In this document: positions 1 through 8,633 of the stretch, in pieces
How positions within the stretch are numbered: position 1 is the first letter of the stretch
Layout: every line of letters starts with the position of its first letter
Assembly (NCBI GenBank): GCA_026391525.1
Contig: JAPLEF010000046.1
Location: 1-32,720 of the forward strand
Reading direction: 5' to 3'
Source of the DNA: Sphingobacteriales bacterium
Lineage (GTDB): Bacteria; Bacteroidota; Bacteroidia; Chitinophagales; Chitinophagaceae
Length of the DNA: 32,720 bases
Translations under genes and position numbers: made by a program
Notes under the pieces: generated by a model
Seen by the model: the letters and a program-made list of their open reading frames with translations, nothing else
The model's database searches: none
Told to the model about the DNA's origin: nothing

Positions 1-113
1 ATTGGCATATTATATAAATCACATTGGTTTGATTTTTAATTATCTGGAAATTCATCACCTTACTATTAACCCATCATTCACATTTCATTCATGATAAGGA
101 AATACCCACCCTG

Positions 114-121
114 TAATTTTG
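114..121 (+). promoter_or_regulatory. Bacteroidota -7 box TAATTTTG
   Basis: TAATTTTG matches the Bacteroidota -7 consensus TAnnTTTG and ends 18 bases before the ATG at 140, so a transcript would carry a leader of about a dozen bases. I see no TTG-type -33 element at the expected 19-21 base spacing, so this is a partial match only. Confidence 0.35.
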
Positions 122-139
122 CTTGCAAATTATACCCAT

Positions 140-304
140 ATGCATTACTACAAGAGAAAGAGGCCAAGGATTTACACCAGTAAGTATTATGTAAATGGAT
201 CTAGTGTAGATCATTTTCCCAAAAGATTGAACAGGCCCTTTGCAATAATGATCATTGTAACGGTATTGTTACTTTTTGTTTTGATATGGAAGTCATTTCG
301 TTAA
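140..304 (+). CDS. Small single-pass membrane protein, uncharacterised
   Basis: A 54-residue reading frame from ATG to TAA. The first 35 or so residues are strongly basic (KRKRPR near the start), followed by one hydrophobic segment (IMIIVTVLLLFVLIW) and a short basic end. That layout fits a small inner-membrane protein with its tail in the cytoplasm. An in-frame TTG at 119 would add seven residues, but it lies inside the candidate -7 box, so the ATG is preferred. No family is recognised. Support comes from the membrane segment and the correctly placed -7 box; the main doubt is the short length. Confidence 0.4.
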   Translation: MHYYKRKRPRIYTSKYYVNGSSVDHFPKRLNRPFAIMIIVTVLLLFVLIWKSFR

Positions 305-433
305 GTTGAAGTGATTGTACTTCATTCCAGCAGATCGAAGGCTTGCCCTATTTACTTTCTCTCCAACTGCAAGTAAACTGATCGCATTACTAAGAAATGG
401 TTGAATAAATCGTTTTTTTAGAATCCTTGCTGT

Positions 434-464
434 AAAAAAAGCCTCCGATTAAAACAGAGGCTTT
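434..464 (-). terminator. Rho-independent terminator of citrate synthase
   Basis: On the minus strand an 8-bp perfect stem AAAGCCTC/GAGGCTTT with an 11-base loop is followed directly by further Ts (complement of 434-437). It lies just downstream of the citrate synthase stop codon. Confidence 0.85.
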
Positions 465-487
465 ATAATAAAATTGCTGGTGCTGAA

Positions 488-1813
488 TTAATCACCCCAG
501 ATTTCTTCTTTACCTTCCAGCCAGAGCTTGATGAGCTCAGTACTCACTGACTTAGGTCGTTCCAGCGGGAAGCCAAGTGCCCGATCCCAACACAAACTCG
601 ATAATACACCCAAAGTCCTTGATACGCCGAAAAGTACGGTATAAAATTCATATTCCACCATTCCGTAATGAACCAGTAATGCGCCACTATGTGCATCTAC
701 ATTAGGCCATGGGTTTTTAATTTTTGCGATAGATTGCAAGATCGGTGGTACTGCTTCATAGATATTCCAAACCGTTTGAACCAACGGATCGTCTGCCATA
801 TGCTTCTTACCAAATTCCATTTGTGCGGTAAAGCGTGGATCTGTTTTTCTCAATACGGCATGGCCATAACCTGGTACCACTTTTCCCTCACTAAGGGTTT
901 TCTTAACGTATTCTTCAATTTGTTGTTTTGTAGGTGCATCTGAACCGATCTGTTCCCTTAATTCAAATATCCATTTGATCACTTCCTGGTTTGCTAGTCC
1001 GTGTAATGGACCGGCAAGTCCGTTCATACCTGCAGCAAGGCTTAAATAGGGATCGCTTAAAGCAGAACCAACAAGATGTGTGGTATGGGCAGAAACATTT
1101 CCTCCCTCATGATCTGCATGAATCACCATGTATAAACGCATCAGTTCTTTGAAGGCCTCAGATTCATAACCCATCATGTGTGCAAAATTGGCCGACCAGT
1201 CGAGCAGCCCATTGGGTTGGATATGTTCTCCATTCTTATACTTACGGCGATAGATATACGCAGCAACACGGGGAAGACGAGCGATCAGGTCCATCGAGTC
1301 ATCAAAAACAGCTTCCCAGTAATCTTTCTTACTCAGGCCTTCTGCATATCGTTTTGCAAACTGGCTTTCTGTTTGCAATGCCATGATGGCAACAACAAAT
1401 TGCGTCATTGGATGTGCACTAACAGGAAGCGCTTCGATGGTGGCAAAAACATGATTAGGTACATGGCTGCGACGTTGCCAAACACTGGTCAAGTGTTGCA
1501 CATCATCTTCAGTAGGTAATTCACCTACCAGCATGAGGTAAAATAAACCTTCGGGAAGTGGTTCCGTACCACCTGGTACTTTTGGTAATTTCTCTCTTAA
1601 TTCGGGTATTGAATATCCCCTGAATCGTATACCTTCCTGTGCATCCAATAGTGAGGTTTCAGTAACAAGACCGGTAATACCGCGCATCCCCTGAAAAATC
1701 TGACTGAGATTTACTTCACCGATTTTTTTTTCTCCGTGTTCTTTGAGGAGTTCTTTGATTTCAAGTGCTTTCGTGTCGGCTTTTTCCTTAAACCTTTCTT
1801 TTATGATACCCAT
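488..1813 (-). CDS. gltA: Citrate synthase, mitochondrial (eukaryotic) type
   Basis: Condenses oxaloacetate and acetyl-CoA to citrate, the entry step of the TCA cycle, in the cytoplasm. The 441-residue protein has the three catalytic positions of the family: His271 in GPLHGLANQ, His318 in [14 protein letters not shown] and Asp373 in NVDAHSG. The block [20 protein letters not shown] (231-250) and its surroundings are very close to animal and plant mitochondrial enzymes rather than to the E. coli GltA type, and there is no N-terminal zinc-binding domain as in E. coli GltA. The length suits the mitochondrial class without its targeting peptide. It starts at ATG, has a candidate promoter about 130 bases upstream and its own terminator, so it is probably monocistronic. 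Assignment is secure; the origin of the eukaryotic-type form is not resolved here. Confidence 0.97.
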   Translation of the reverse strand: MGIIKERFKEKADTKALEIKELLKEHGEKKIGEVNLSQIFQGMRGITGLVTETSLLDAQEGIRFRGYSIPELREKLPKVPGGTEPLPEGLFYLMLVGELPTEDDVQHLTSVWQRRSHVPNHVFATIEALPVSAHPMTQFVVAIMALQTESQFAKRYAEGLSKKDYWEAVFDDSMDLIARLPRVAAYIYRRKYKNGEHIQPNGLLDWSANFAHMMGYESEAFKELMRLYMVIHADHEGGNVSAHTTHLVGSALSDPYLSLAAGMNGLAGPLHGLANQEVIKWIFELREQIGSDAPTKQQIEEYVKKTLSEGKVVPGYGHAVLRKTDPRFTAQMEFGKKHMADDPLVQTVWNIYEAVPPILQSIAKIKNPWPNVDAHSGALLVHYGMVEYEFYTVLFGVSRTLGVLSSLCWDRALGFPLERPKSVSTELIKLWLEGKEEIWGD

Positions 1814-1947
1814 TTTGTTGCGAATTTTTTGAATAGTTGAATGAAGCCAAAACCTGATTCCGTGCGGGATTTATCCATATAGCTGTGAAAATAGAAAAGG
1901 ATGATTTCAGTTACAACCTTCGCCCGAACGGGAACAACTTAGGCACC

Positions 1948-1980
1948 TAAAATTACGAAGCAGGAAAATGCCAGACAAAA
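1948..1980 (-). promoter_or_regulatory. Candidate promoter of citrate synthase
   Basis: Read on the minus strand, a TTTTG element (complement of 1976-1980) is separated by 20 bases from TAATTTTA (complement of 1948-1955), close to the Bacteroidota pair TTG / TAnnTTTG. The last base of the -7 box deviates. Transcription would start near 1941, leaving a leader of roughly 130 nt. Confidence 0.45.
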
Positions 1981-2015
1981 GAATTTGAAGAAAGTTTTTC
2001 CTGATCTGGATTTTC

Positions 2016-3110
2016 TTATTTAGGGGCTCTGTAATAGAGATAAATGGCTAATATCCCAAAGATGAAATTGGGCAACCAGGCGGCAATCCAAGGTGTTAAA
2101 GTTCCTTTCGTTGCAAAAACAACCGAAAAGCGGCTAAACAAGATATAGGTTACACTGATCAAGATACCTAAAGCAAGGTGAAAGCCGCTGCCACCTCTAA
2201 CTTTACGGGATGCAAGTACAGCACCGATAATAGTGAGGATGATCACCGATACCGGAATGGCATCACGGTTGTATCGTTCTACCTGCAGGGTGCTCAGCAT
2301 TTCAGAGCCACGCATTTTTTCAAGCTTGATGAATGCTTCAAGGTCGGGGGTGGTCATCTGATCTTTCAAATATTCATCTTTGCGCAGGTCGATGGGTTTA
2401 AAACTGTAATTCATCATCTTGGCCTGCGAAAATTTCACCGTTTCATTGATGGGGTGGATATCCCTTTCGATGACGTTATTGAGTATCCAATTTTTCTTGA
2501 CCGTATCCCATTTGAAACTCAGCGCTCGAAGGTTATATTGCATCTGATTGTTGGCAAAACGTTGTATGGCGATATTGGATCCGGTTTTGGAAATAGTGTC
2601 ATATCCTTTTATCCCTGCATAAGTATTGGCATCTATCCGGAAATAGAGATTTTGCTTATATGATGAATTATCAGGAGTAGGGGTTCGGCCTACATTCACA
2701 TAATGCTTTTGAAAATCGTCCCATTTCCGGTTAGCCCTGGGCACCAGATATTGGTACCCGCCCCACAACAAGCCTGTTAAAATGAATGCGCCAATCAGAT
2801 AAGGCAGTAAAAATCTTTTGAGACTCACACCACTGCTAAGGATAGCGATGATTTCAGACCTTCCCGCCATTTTTGAGGTAAAGAAAATCACAGAGATAAA
2901 AACGAAAAGGGGAAACAGCATTGCGTCTATGCGTGGAATAAAGCCGAAATAATAATCTGTAGTGATTTGCCAGAAAGAAAGTTTGGATTTAGCAAAATCA
3001 TCGGCTTTTTCACTGATATCCACTACTACAACAATTGCTGTGAAAAGGATCAGACAAAAGAAAAAAGTAGTGAGGAACTTTGAAAGGATGTATTTATCGA
3101 TGATTTTCAT
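2016..3110 (-). CDS. LptF/LptG-family permease (YjgP/YjgQ)
   Basis: Predicted permease half of the LPS transport ABC complex, which extracts lipopolysaccharide from the inner membrane and passes it to the periplasmic bridge. The 364 residues show the family plan: three membrane segments near the N terminus (about 12-32, 55-79, 98-122), a periplasmic region of about 155 residues, and three more segments at the C terminus. The loop after the second segment (FFTSKMAGRSEIIAILSSGVS) is the conserved stretch thought to contact the ATPase LptB. It lies 59 bases after the flavoprotein gene on the same strand and may be co-transcribed with map and that gene. I cannot tell LptF from LptG by reading alone. 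Confidence 0.9.
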   Translation of the reverse strand: MKIIDKYILSKFLTTFFFCLILFTAIVVVVDISEKADDFAKSKLSFWQITTDYYFGFIPRIDAMLFPLFVFISVIFFTSKMAGRSEIIAILSSGVSLKRFLLPYLIGAFILTGLLWGGYQYLVPRANRKWDDFQKHYVNVGRTPTPDNSSYKQNLYFRIDANTYAGIKGYDTISKTGSNIAIQRFANNQMQYNLRALSFKWDTVKKNWILNNVIERDIHPINETVKFSQAKMMNYSFKPIDLRKDEYLKDQMTTPDLEAFIKLEKMRGSEMLSTLQVERYNRDAIPVSVIILTIIGAVLASRKVRGGSGFHLALGILISVTYILFSRFSVVFATKGTLTPWIAAWLPNFIFGILAIYLYYRAPK

Positions 3111-3169
3111 TCCGGCCGGAAAGTTAAGCCATTTTAGCCTGAGGGTTATCTACAAAACCGTTAAAATGA

Positions 3170-4447
3170 TCAATCGTGTGCTATGGTTGTAATGGCATTC
3201 GCTGCTACCCATCCCGACGTCCATGCATGCTGGAAATTAAAACCGCCCGTAACTCCATCCACATCCATCACTTCACCTGCAAAAAAAAGTCCTGGTAAAA
3301 GTTTACTTTCCATCCGGCTGGGATCGATACTGCTGAGAAGGATACCTCCTGCTGTAACAAACTCTTCCTTAAAAGTGGTTTTGCCTTTCATAGCGAAACT
3401 GCTCTGACAAAGTTGACGAATGAAAATGTTCTGTTCCTTTGCCGGAAGATCCGCCCATCTTGTGGTTTCGGGTATGCCTGACTGTTGCATGAAAAATTCC
3501 CACAACCTGGCGGGTAACCCTAAAGGATTTCTGTTGATCAGTTTTTGTGGGGCTAATTGAAACCTCCATTGCTTGAATTTTTCCAAAAGCGATTGTTCAT
3601 GTTCACCAGGAACCCAGTTCACCACGATATCAGCGTTGTATTTTTTCGCGGCCAGTTCGCGTGCAGCCCATGCCGATAGTTTTAGAGCTGCCGGTCCGCT
3701 CAAACCCCAATGGGTGATCAGCAAGGGTCCCTCTTGTTGTAAACGTGTACCTGCAATCTTCACCAAAGCATTGCCAACCGAAACCCCCATCAATTTAGTG
3801 ATAGGGTTGCCGGGAAAATTGAAGGTAAACAAAGAAGGCACCGGCGTTTCCACCGCATGGCCAGTTGAATAGAGCCAAGCGAACTGAGCCGCATTAGGAT
3901 AGCCCCCACTGGCTACCAGTACAGCATCAGCGGCTAAAGTTGATTTGTTGCCCATATACACTACAAATTTCTTTGTGCCAGTATTTGAACCCTTTGTAGA
4001 AAGATCATTTACTTCAATTTTTTCAACTGAGGCATTCATTCTTATTTCTACATTATATTTTTTTGCTTCTTTTAGCAGACAATCGATAATGGAAGCTGAG
4101 CTATTACTTTCCGGAAACATGCGGCCATCCGCTTCTGTTATTAAAGGCACTCCCCTGCCGGAAAACCAGTTGATGGTATCTGTGGTAAAAAACTGATGAA
4201 AAGGTTTTTTCAAAAAAGCCGATCCCCGTGGATAATGCTTCAGCATTTCTGCTATACTGAAACAAGCATGGGTGACATTGCAACGCCCTCCACCGCTAAT
4301 CCGCACTTTACTGAGGATCTTACCGGATTTTTCAAGGATAATCACTTCCAGAAGTGGATCCATTCTTGCTGCATTAACGGCACAAAAGAAACCGGCTGCA
4401 CCCCCTCCGATCACAATCAGCCGCCTCTTTCCTATGCTTTTATCCAT
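3170..4447 (-). CDS. NAD(P)/FAD-dependent oxidoreductase, BaiN/HI0933 family
   Basis: Flavoprotein of the HI0933/BaiN family (aminoacetone oxidase-like annotations are also used); the physiological substrate is unknown. Counting from the ATG at 4447, residues 10-19 hold the dinucleotide-binding loop IGGGAAG, residues 52-57 the family signature GGGRCN, and the C terminus has GLFFAGEVMDVDGVTGGFNF, the second FAD-contact block. Length is 425 residues, typical for the family. A TTG four codons upstream is possible, but the ATG is preferred. The gene follows map by 30 bases and precedes the Lpt permease, so it is probably in the tail of the ribosomal protein transcription unit or a small operon starting at map. 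Confidence 0.92.
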   Translation of the reverse strand: MDKSIGKRRLIVIGGGAAGFFCAVNAARMDPLLEVIILEKSGKILSKVRISGGGRCNVTHACFSIAEMLKHYPRGSAFLKKPFHQFFTTDTINWFSGRGVPLITEADGRMFPESNSSASIIDCLLKEAKKYNVEIRMNASVEKIEVNDLSTKGSNTGTKKFVVYMGNKSTLAADAVLVASGGYPNAAQFAWLYSTGHAVETPVPSLFTFNFPGNPITKLMGVSVGNALVKIAGTRLQQEGPLLITHWGLSGPAALKLSAWAARELAAKKYNADIVVNWVPGEHEQSLLEKFKQWRFQLAPQKLINRNPLGLPARLWEFFMQQSGIPETTRWADLPAKEQNIFIRQLCQSSFAMKGKTTFKEEFVTAGGILLSSIDPSRMESKLLPGLFFAGEVMDVDGVTGGFNFQHAWTSGWVAANAITTIAHD

Positions 4448-4477
4448 GATGAATGGCAACCAATTTTTCGTTTATAC

Positions 4478-5317
4478 TTATACGTTATCAACTTCGCCGA
4501 TCAGCATTGGCAGCGGATCATAGCTCCAGCTCAGGTTAGGGTTGGCTTTTTCAGCCAATTCAATTTCAGTAAATGAGGTCAACACATCGGGAGGCCCTTG
4601 TGTGATATGTACATCGTGTTCGAAATGGGCAGAAGGTTTCCGGTCTTTGGTGAGTACCGTCCAACCATCTTTAAGATGTACTACTTCTTTCACCCCCATG
4701 TTGATCATGGGTTCGATGGCAAGTACCATTCCTGCTTTGAGTTTGGCTCCCGAGCCCTTCTTTCCGTAATTGGGTACTTGTGGATCTTCATGCAGATCGC
4801 GCCCCAGGCCATGCCCAACCAATTCGCGCACTACTCCATAGCCATGTTTTTTTTCGGTATGTTCCTGGATGGCATTGGCGATATCGCCAATACGGTTGCC
4901 CTGTCGTGCTTTTTCTATACCCAGATAAAGCGACTCCTTGGTGACACGCAGCAGTTGCTTCACTTCATCATCGATAGCGCCTATCCCATACGTGTATGCG
5001 CTATCTCCATGAAAGCCATTCTTAAAAATGCCGATATCCAAAGAAATGATATCGCCCTCTTTCAGCACATGATCGCCGGGAAAACCATGAACTACCGCTT
5101 CGTTCATCGAAATGCAGGTGGCTGCAGGAAATCCCCCGTAGCCTTTGAATGAAGGCACACCGCCATTATCGAAGATGAAGGTTTCTACGAGATGGTTTAC
5201 TTCTAAAGTAGTTATGCCCGGCCGCAGGATGGCCGCAATGGTAGCATGAGCTTTGCTTACGAGTAAGCAGGTGGCTCGCATGATTTCAATTTCGGCAGCT
5301 GTTTTATATTTGATCAT
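4478..5317 (-). CDS. map: Type I methionyl aminopeptidase
   Basis: Removes the initiator methionine from nascent proteins at the ribosome. The 279-residue pita-bread enzyme has all five metal ligands: Asp94 and Asp105 (SLDIG, GDSAYTY), His169 (VGHGLGRDLHE), Glu202 (IEPM) and Glu233 (HFEHDV), plus the substrate histidine His77. After the catalytic domain, about 40 residues extend beyond the usual end near VHIT and end at GEVDNV; this tail has no recognised domain. It is the last ribosome-linked gene of the cluster, 71 bases after secY, with a hairpin in that gap which may reduce read-through. infA, which often follows map or secY in bacteria, is absent. Confidence 0.97.
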   Translation of the reverse strand: MIKYKTAAEIEIMRATCLLVSKAHATIAAILRPGITTLEVNHLVETFIFDNGGVPSFKGYGGFPAATCISMNEAVVHGFPGDHVLKEGDIISLDIGIFKNGFHGDSAYTYGIGAIDDEVKQLLRVTKESLYLGIEKARQGNRIGDIANAIQEHTEKKHGYGVVRELVGHGLGRDLHEDPQVPNYGKKGSGAKLKAGMVLAIEPMINMGVKEVVHLKDGWTVLTKDRKPSAHFEHDVHITQGPPDVLTSFTEIELAEKANPNLSWSYDPLPMLIGEVDNV

Positions 5318-5336
5318 CAGAATATCCGGTTAAAAC

Positions 5337-5365
5337 AAACCCCGGCATAAAATTAGCCAGGGTTT
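5337..5365 (-). terminator. Hairpin between secY and map, possible attenuator
   Basis: Arms 5337-5346 and 5356-5365 pair over nine positions with one C/A mismatch and a 9-base loop. On the minus strand the stem is followed by GTTTTAA, a short T-rich run, so partial termination after secY is possible. The U tract is interrupted, so a full terminator is unlikely. Confidence 0.4.
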
Positions 5366-5388
5366 GCAAAATGTGTTAACAATATTTT

Positions 5389-6729
5389 TTACATACCTGA
5401 TGCTACAGCCTGTTGCCTGCCCTGCACTCTTCCGCTGCTCATCAAACCATCGTACTGGCGCATGAGCAATTGGGTTTCAATTTGCTGAAGCGTATCCAAA
5501 ATAACTCCTACCATGATCAGTAAAGAAGTACCTCCAAAGAAAGTGGAAAAACTTTGCGACATACCGAAAATCAATTCAAAAATACCCGGAAGGATTCCTA
5601 CCAATGCCAGCAAAACAGCTCCAGGTAATGTGATCCTGTCCATGATAGTACCAATATAATCAGCAGTTGGCTGACCGGGTTTAACACCGGGGATGAAACC
5701 GTTATTGCGTTTCAATTCATCTGCCATCTGCTTCGGGTTAAATATCAAAGCGGTATAAAGGAAGGTGAAAGCGATCACACAAACAGAATACACGATCATG
5801 TAAATGATATTCGTATGATCTGTAAAATATTTAGCCCAACCTTCTCCGGTAAACCCGGTGAAAATTGTAGGAAGGAACAAAATAGCTTGTGCGAAGATGA
5901 TCGGCATTACACCGGCTGCATTTACTTTAAGGGGAAGGAAATTGCGGGCGCCATCCATTTGGCGATTGCCAACTATTTGTTTTGCATAACTAACCGGAAC
6001 GCGACGAGTACCCTGCACCAGCATGATCAAACCCATGATGATGGCAATGAGGAATACAATTTCTACCAGCATGATCAACAATCCACCGGCACCGCGTTGT
6101 GCGATACGGGTTGACCATTCCTGACCGAAAGCTTGTGGCAGACGAGCCAGAATTCCGATCATGATAATCATGGAAGTTCCATTTCCTAAGCCTTTATCGG
6201 TTATCTTTTCGCCAAGCCACATTACAAATAAAGTACCCACGGTGAGGATCACCACAGTAGAAACCCAGAAAAAGTTTCCATAAGCAGGAATCAGTGCTTC
6301 AGCATTACCCGGACTTTTCAGGTAACCGATGTAAGCAGCCGCTTGAAATGCAGTAACAATAACGGTGAGGTATCTTGTCCAGGAATTGATTTTCTTACGG
6401 CCACTTTCGCCTTCCTTCTGGATTTTAGCCATTTGAGGAACCAAAATCGTCATCAACTGCATGAAGATGGAGGCAGAGATATAAGGCATGATACCCAATG
6501 CAAAAATGGATGCCTTTGAGAAAGCTCCACCAACGAAAGCGTCAAGTAAGCCTAACATACCACCCTGCGAACTGTTGCTAAGATTGCTGAGTTTATTGGG
6601 ATCGATACCGGGCAATACGATAAAGGAACCGAGCCGATAGATAAACAGCAGCAAGATGGTGAAAATGATTTTCTTGCGTAGTTCTTCTATGCTCCAAATA
6701 TTCTTAAGTGTTGTTATGAACTTCTTCAC
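5389..6729 (-). CDS. secY: Preprotein translocase subunit SecY
   Basis: Forms the protein-conducting channel of the Sec translocon in the inner membrane together with SecE and SecG. The 446-residue protein has about ten hydrophobic segments, the basic N terminus with TLKNIWSIEELRKKI, the early PGIDP motif and the cytoplasmic loops typical of SecY (QKEGESGRKKINSWTRY region; GTRRVPVSYAKQ). The frame opens with GTG at 6727-6729; an in-frame stop lies four codons upstream and no ATG is available, so GTG is the likely start. It is in its standard place after rplO in the spc part of the cluster, 86 bases downstream of it. Confidence 0.98.
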   Translation of the reverse strand: MKKFITTLKNIWSIEELRKKIIFTILLLFIYRLGSFIVLPGIDPNKLSNLSNSSQGGMLGLLDAFVGGAFSKASIFALGIMPYISASIFMQLMTILVPQMAKIQKEGESGRKKINSWTRYLTVIVTAFQAAAYIGYLKSPGNAEALIPAYGNFFWVSTVVILTVGTLFVMWLGEKITDKGLGNGTSMIIMIGILARLPQAFGQEWSTRIAQRGAGGLLIMLVEIVFLIAIIMGLIMLVQGTRRVPVSYAKQIVGNRQMDGARNFLPLKVNAAGVMPIIFAQAILFLPTIFTGFTGEGWAKYFTDHTNIIYMIVYSVCVIAFTFLYTALIFNPKQMADELKRNNGFIPGVKPGQPTADYIGTIMDRITLPGAVLLALVGILPGIFELIFGMSQSFSTFFGGTSLLIMVGVILDTLQQIETQLLMRQYDGLMSSGRVQGRQQAVASGM

Positions 6730-6781
6730 AGAATTGATTCAATTTATTTGGTTTCGCTAAAAGTAGGGCCTTAACATTGCC

Positions 6782-6798
6782 CGCCTGTTTCGCAGGCG
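6782..6798 (-). other. Intercistronic hairpin, rplO-secY gap
   Basis: Perfect 6-bp stem CGCCTG/CAGGCG with a 5-base loop, lying roughly 50 bases upstream of the secY start on the transcript. No U tract follows, so it is not a terminator; it could be an RNA-processing or translation-control element, or have no role. Confidence 0.35.
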
Positions 6799-6815
6799 AT
6801 GCAAATATCGGGGAA

Positions 6816-7265
6816 TTATTTCACTATTTCTACGGTACCTCCGGCAGCAACGATTGCGGCATTCGCTTTTTCGCTGATAGCGTGTACCTTGAATGTGAAA
6901 CTACCCTTGATTTCTCCGTTACCGAGTATCTTGATACTATCAGTTTGTGAAATCAGGCCATTGATATACAGGTTCTGTAAATTGAACTCGGTGATACCAT
7001 ATTTTTCTGCGTAATGATCTATTTGTCCCAGGTTGATCACCTTATATTCAACGCGGTTGATATTGGTAAACCCGCGCTTAGGGATACGGCGCTGAATAGG
7101 CATCTGACCACCTTCATGGGCTTTCTTGCTTTTGTAACCGGCGCGGCTTTGCCCACCTTTATTACCTTTAGTAGATGTACCGCCTTTACCGCTGGCTTCA
7201 CCACGTCCGATACGTTTTTCTTTGTGAGTTGCTCCTTTTGCAGGGCGGAGAGTATGTAACTGCAT
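6816..7265 (-). CDS. rplO: 50S ribosomal protein L15 (uL15)
   Basis: Large-subunit protein that binds 23S rRNA during mid-to-late assembly. The 149-residue sequence starts with MQLHTLRPAKGATHKEKRIGRG, has the Gly/Lys-rich rRNA-binding stretch (SGKGGTSTKGNKGGQSRAGY), then IQRRIPKRGF and the C-terminal globular part ending in AAGGTVEIVK. All are hallmark L15 blocks and the length matches the family. It sits between rpmD and secY as in most bacteria. Confidence 0.98.
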   Translation of the reverse strand: MQLHTLRPAKGATHKEKRIGRGEASGKGGTSTKGNKGGQSRAGYKSKKAHEGGQMPIQRRIPKRGFTNINRVEYKVINLGQIDHYAEKYGITEFNLQNLYINGLISQTDSIKILGNGEIKGSFTFKVHAISEKANAAIVAAGGTVEIVK

Positions 7266-7353
7266 GTGTATTGATTTTTAACTTACGGGGAATCGCCCCT
7301 CGCTGATGAATATGATGATTTAATCAATCGGCTTTGGCTGACTGATAAAGGCA

Positions 7354-7536
7354 TTAAGCCAGTTCTTCCACTTTTACCAGGTGTTGAACTTTGGTTACCA
7401 TGCCAAGGATTTGAGGGGTAGCTTCCACCTCAACAGTTGCATTCAATTTTTTCAAACCGAGCGCTACCATGGTTCTCTTCTGGCGTTCCGACCTGTCGAT
7501 TACGCTTTTTACCTGTGTTACTTTTATTTTTTTCAT
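7354..7536 (-). CDS. rpmD: 50S ribosomal protein L30 (uL30)
   Basis: Small large-subunit protein, 60 residues from the ATG at 7536 (MKKIKVTQVKSVIDRSERQK). A second ATG four codons upstream would add MHTK, but the shorter form matches the family N terminus. The L30 core (RTMVALGLKKLNATVEVEATP, then GMVTKVQHLVKVEEL) is clear. It lies between rpsE and rplO as expected. Confidence 0.95.
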   Translation of the reverse strand: MKKIKVTQVKSVIDRSERQKRTMVALGLKKLNATVEVEATPQILGMVTKVQHLVKVEELA

Positions 7537-7605
7537 TTTCGTATGCATTTGTCGTTCTGAAAGATGTAATGCCCTTATGAGGTATACTTGTTTCTAAACC
7601 GACGA

Positions 7606-8124
7606 TTATCCGTTAAATACTTTCTTCAAAGAGATGTTACGTGTTTTAGAAACTGCAATCGGTTCACGTAAGCTGGCCAAAGCCTTGATGGTTGCTTTCA
7701 CCACATTATGCGGATTGGCAGAGCCTAAATTTTTTGCCAACACGTCGGTGATACCTGCAGATTCAAGTACCGCACGCATGCTGCCTCCGGCAATTACACC
7801 AGTACCATGAGCGGCTGGTTTGATCAGCACTTTAGCTGCACCTTCTTTGGTTAACTGATCGTGAGGAATAGTACCATGCATAACCGGAACTTTAATCAGG
7901 TTTTTCTTGGCATCTTCAATTCCTTTAGTTATTGCTTCCTGCACTTCTTTTGCCTTACCAAGGCCATGACCAACAACACCAGCTTCATTTCCAACCACTA
8001 CGAGTGCAGAGAAACTGAAGGCACGGCCGCCCTTGGTAGTTTTAACCACACGGTTGATGGCTACCACTTTTTCCTTCAACTCGAGGTCGCCGGCTTTCAT
8101 CTTATTTAAAATTACGTTTGACAT
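7606..8124 (-). CDS. rpsE: 30S ribosomal protein S5 (uS5)
   Basis: Small-subunit protein needed for decoding accuracy and for mRNA unwinding at the entry channel. The 172-residue sequence holds the N-terminal dsRNA-binding-like domain ([20 protein letters not shown], the region where E. coli ram and spectinomycin-resistance changes map) and the C-terminal domain with [19 protein letters not shown] and [12 protein letters not shown]. Length and start (ATG) are typical. Confidence 0.98.
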   Translation of the reverse strand: MSNVILNKMKAGDLELKEKVVAINRVVKTTKGGRAFSFSALVVVGNEAGVVGHGLGKAKEVQEAITKGIEDAKKNLIKVPVMHGTIPHDQLTKEGAAKVLIKPAAHGTGVIAGGSMRAVLESAGITDVLAKNLGSANPHNVVKATIKALASLREPIAVSKTRNISLKKVFNG

Positions 8125-8193
8125 GTACGCTATTTGATAGTTAATATTTGTTTGTTATTCACAACTCACGCTTACCCCTAAACGAAAGGTATT

Positions 8194-8547
8194 TTAGAAA
8201 TCCAAACCACCTTCCCTTGCACCATCGGCAACAGCTTTAACACGGCCATGATAAACATAACCACTCCTGTCGAATACCACTTTCTTTACACCCAATTCAG
8301 TGGCTTTGCGGGCAATCGCTTCGCCAACCATTTTACTTTTGTCGATTTTCGGAGCTTTTTGCGCATTGATATCTTTCTGACGTGATGATGCCGCAGCAAT
8401 AGTTACGCCATTGTTATCATCAATCAGTTGTGCATAGATATCACTGTTGCTCCTGAAAACAGCCAGGCGTGGCAATGATGCTGAGCCGCTAACTTTTTTG
8501 CGGATACGGTACCTGATTTTTTGTCTGGCGCTTGATTTGTTATTCAT
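8194..8547 (-). CDS. rplR: 50S ribosomal protein L18 (uL18)
   Basis: 5S rRNA-binding protein of the central protuberance. 117 residues, with the basic N-terminal arm (SARQKIRYRIRKKVSG) followed by PRLAVFRSNSDIYAQLIDD and the C-terminal FDRSGYVYHGRVKAVADGAREGGLDF, the diagnostic L18 end. Its start codon lies 16 bases after a 6-bp hairpin in the rplF-rplR gap. Confidence 0.98.
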   Translation of the reverse strand: MNNKSSARQKIRYRIRKKVSGSASLPRLAVFRSNSDIYAQLIDDNNGVTIAAASSRQKDINAQKAPKIDKSKMVGEAIARKATELGVKKVVFDRSGYVYHGRVKAVADGAREGGLDF

Positions 8548-8562
8548 GTTCTTTTATTTAGC

Positions 8563-8581
8563 TCTCCGATACTGCCGGAGA
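8563..8581 (-). other. Intercistronic hairpin, rplF-rplR gap
   Basis: Perfect 6-bp stem TCTCCG/CGGAGA with a 7-base loop, ending 15 bases upstream of the rplR start codon on the mRNA. Its closeness to the initiation site makes an effect on translation conceivable; there is no U tract. Confidence 0.35.
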
Positions 8582-8633
8582 AATGTTGAAATATTTAATG
8601 CTGTACAACCCTGATCCTTTTGAGGCTCAGTGA

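Noticed and set aside
305-433. Minus-strand open stretch of about 50 codons beyond the citrate synthase terminator
   Set aside because: It has no start codon outside the terminator and no family resemblance.
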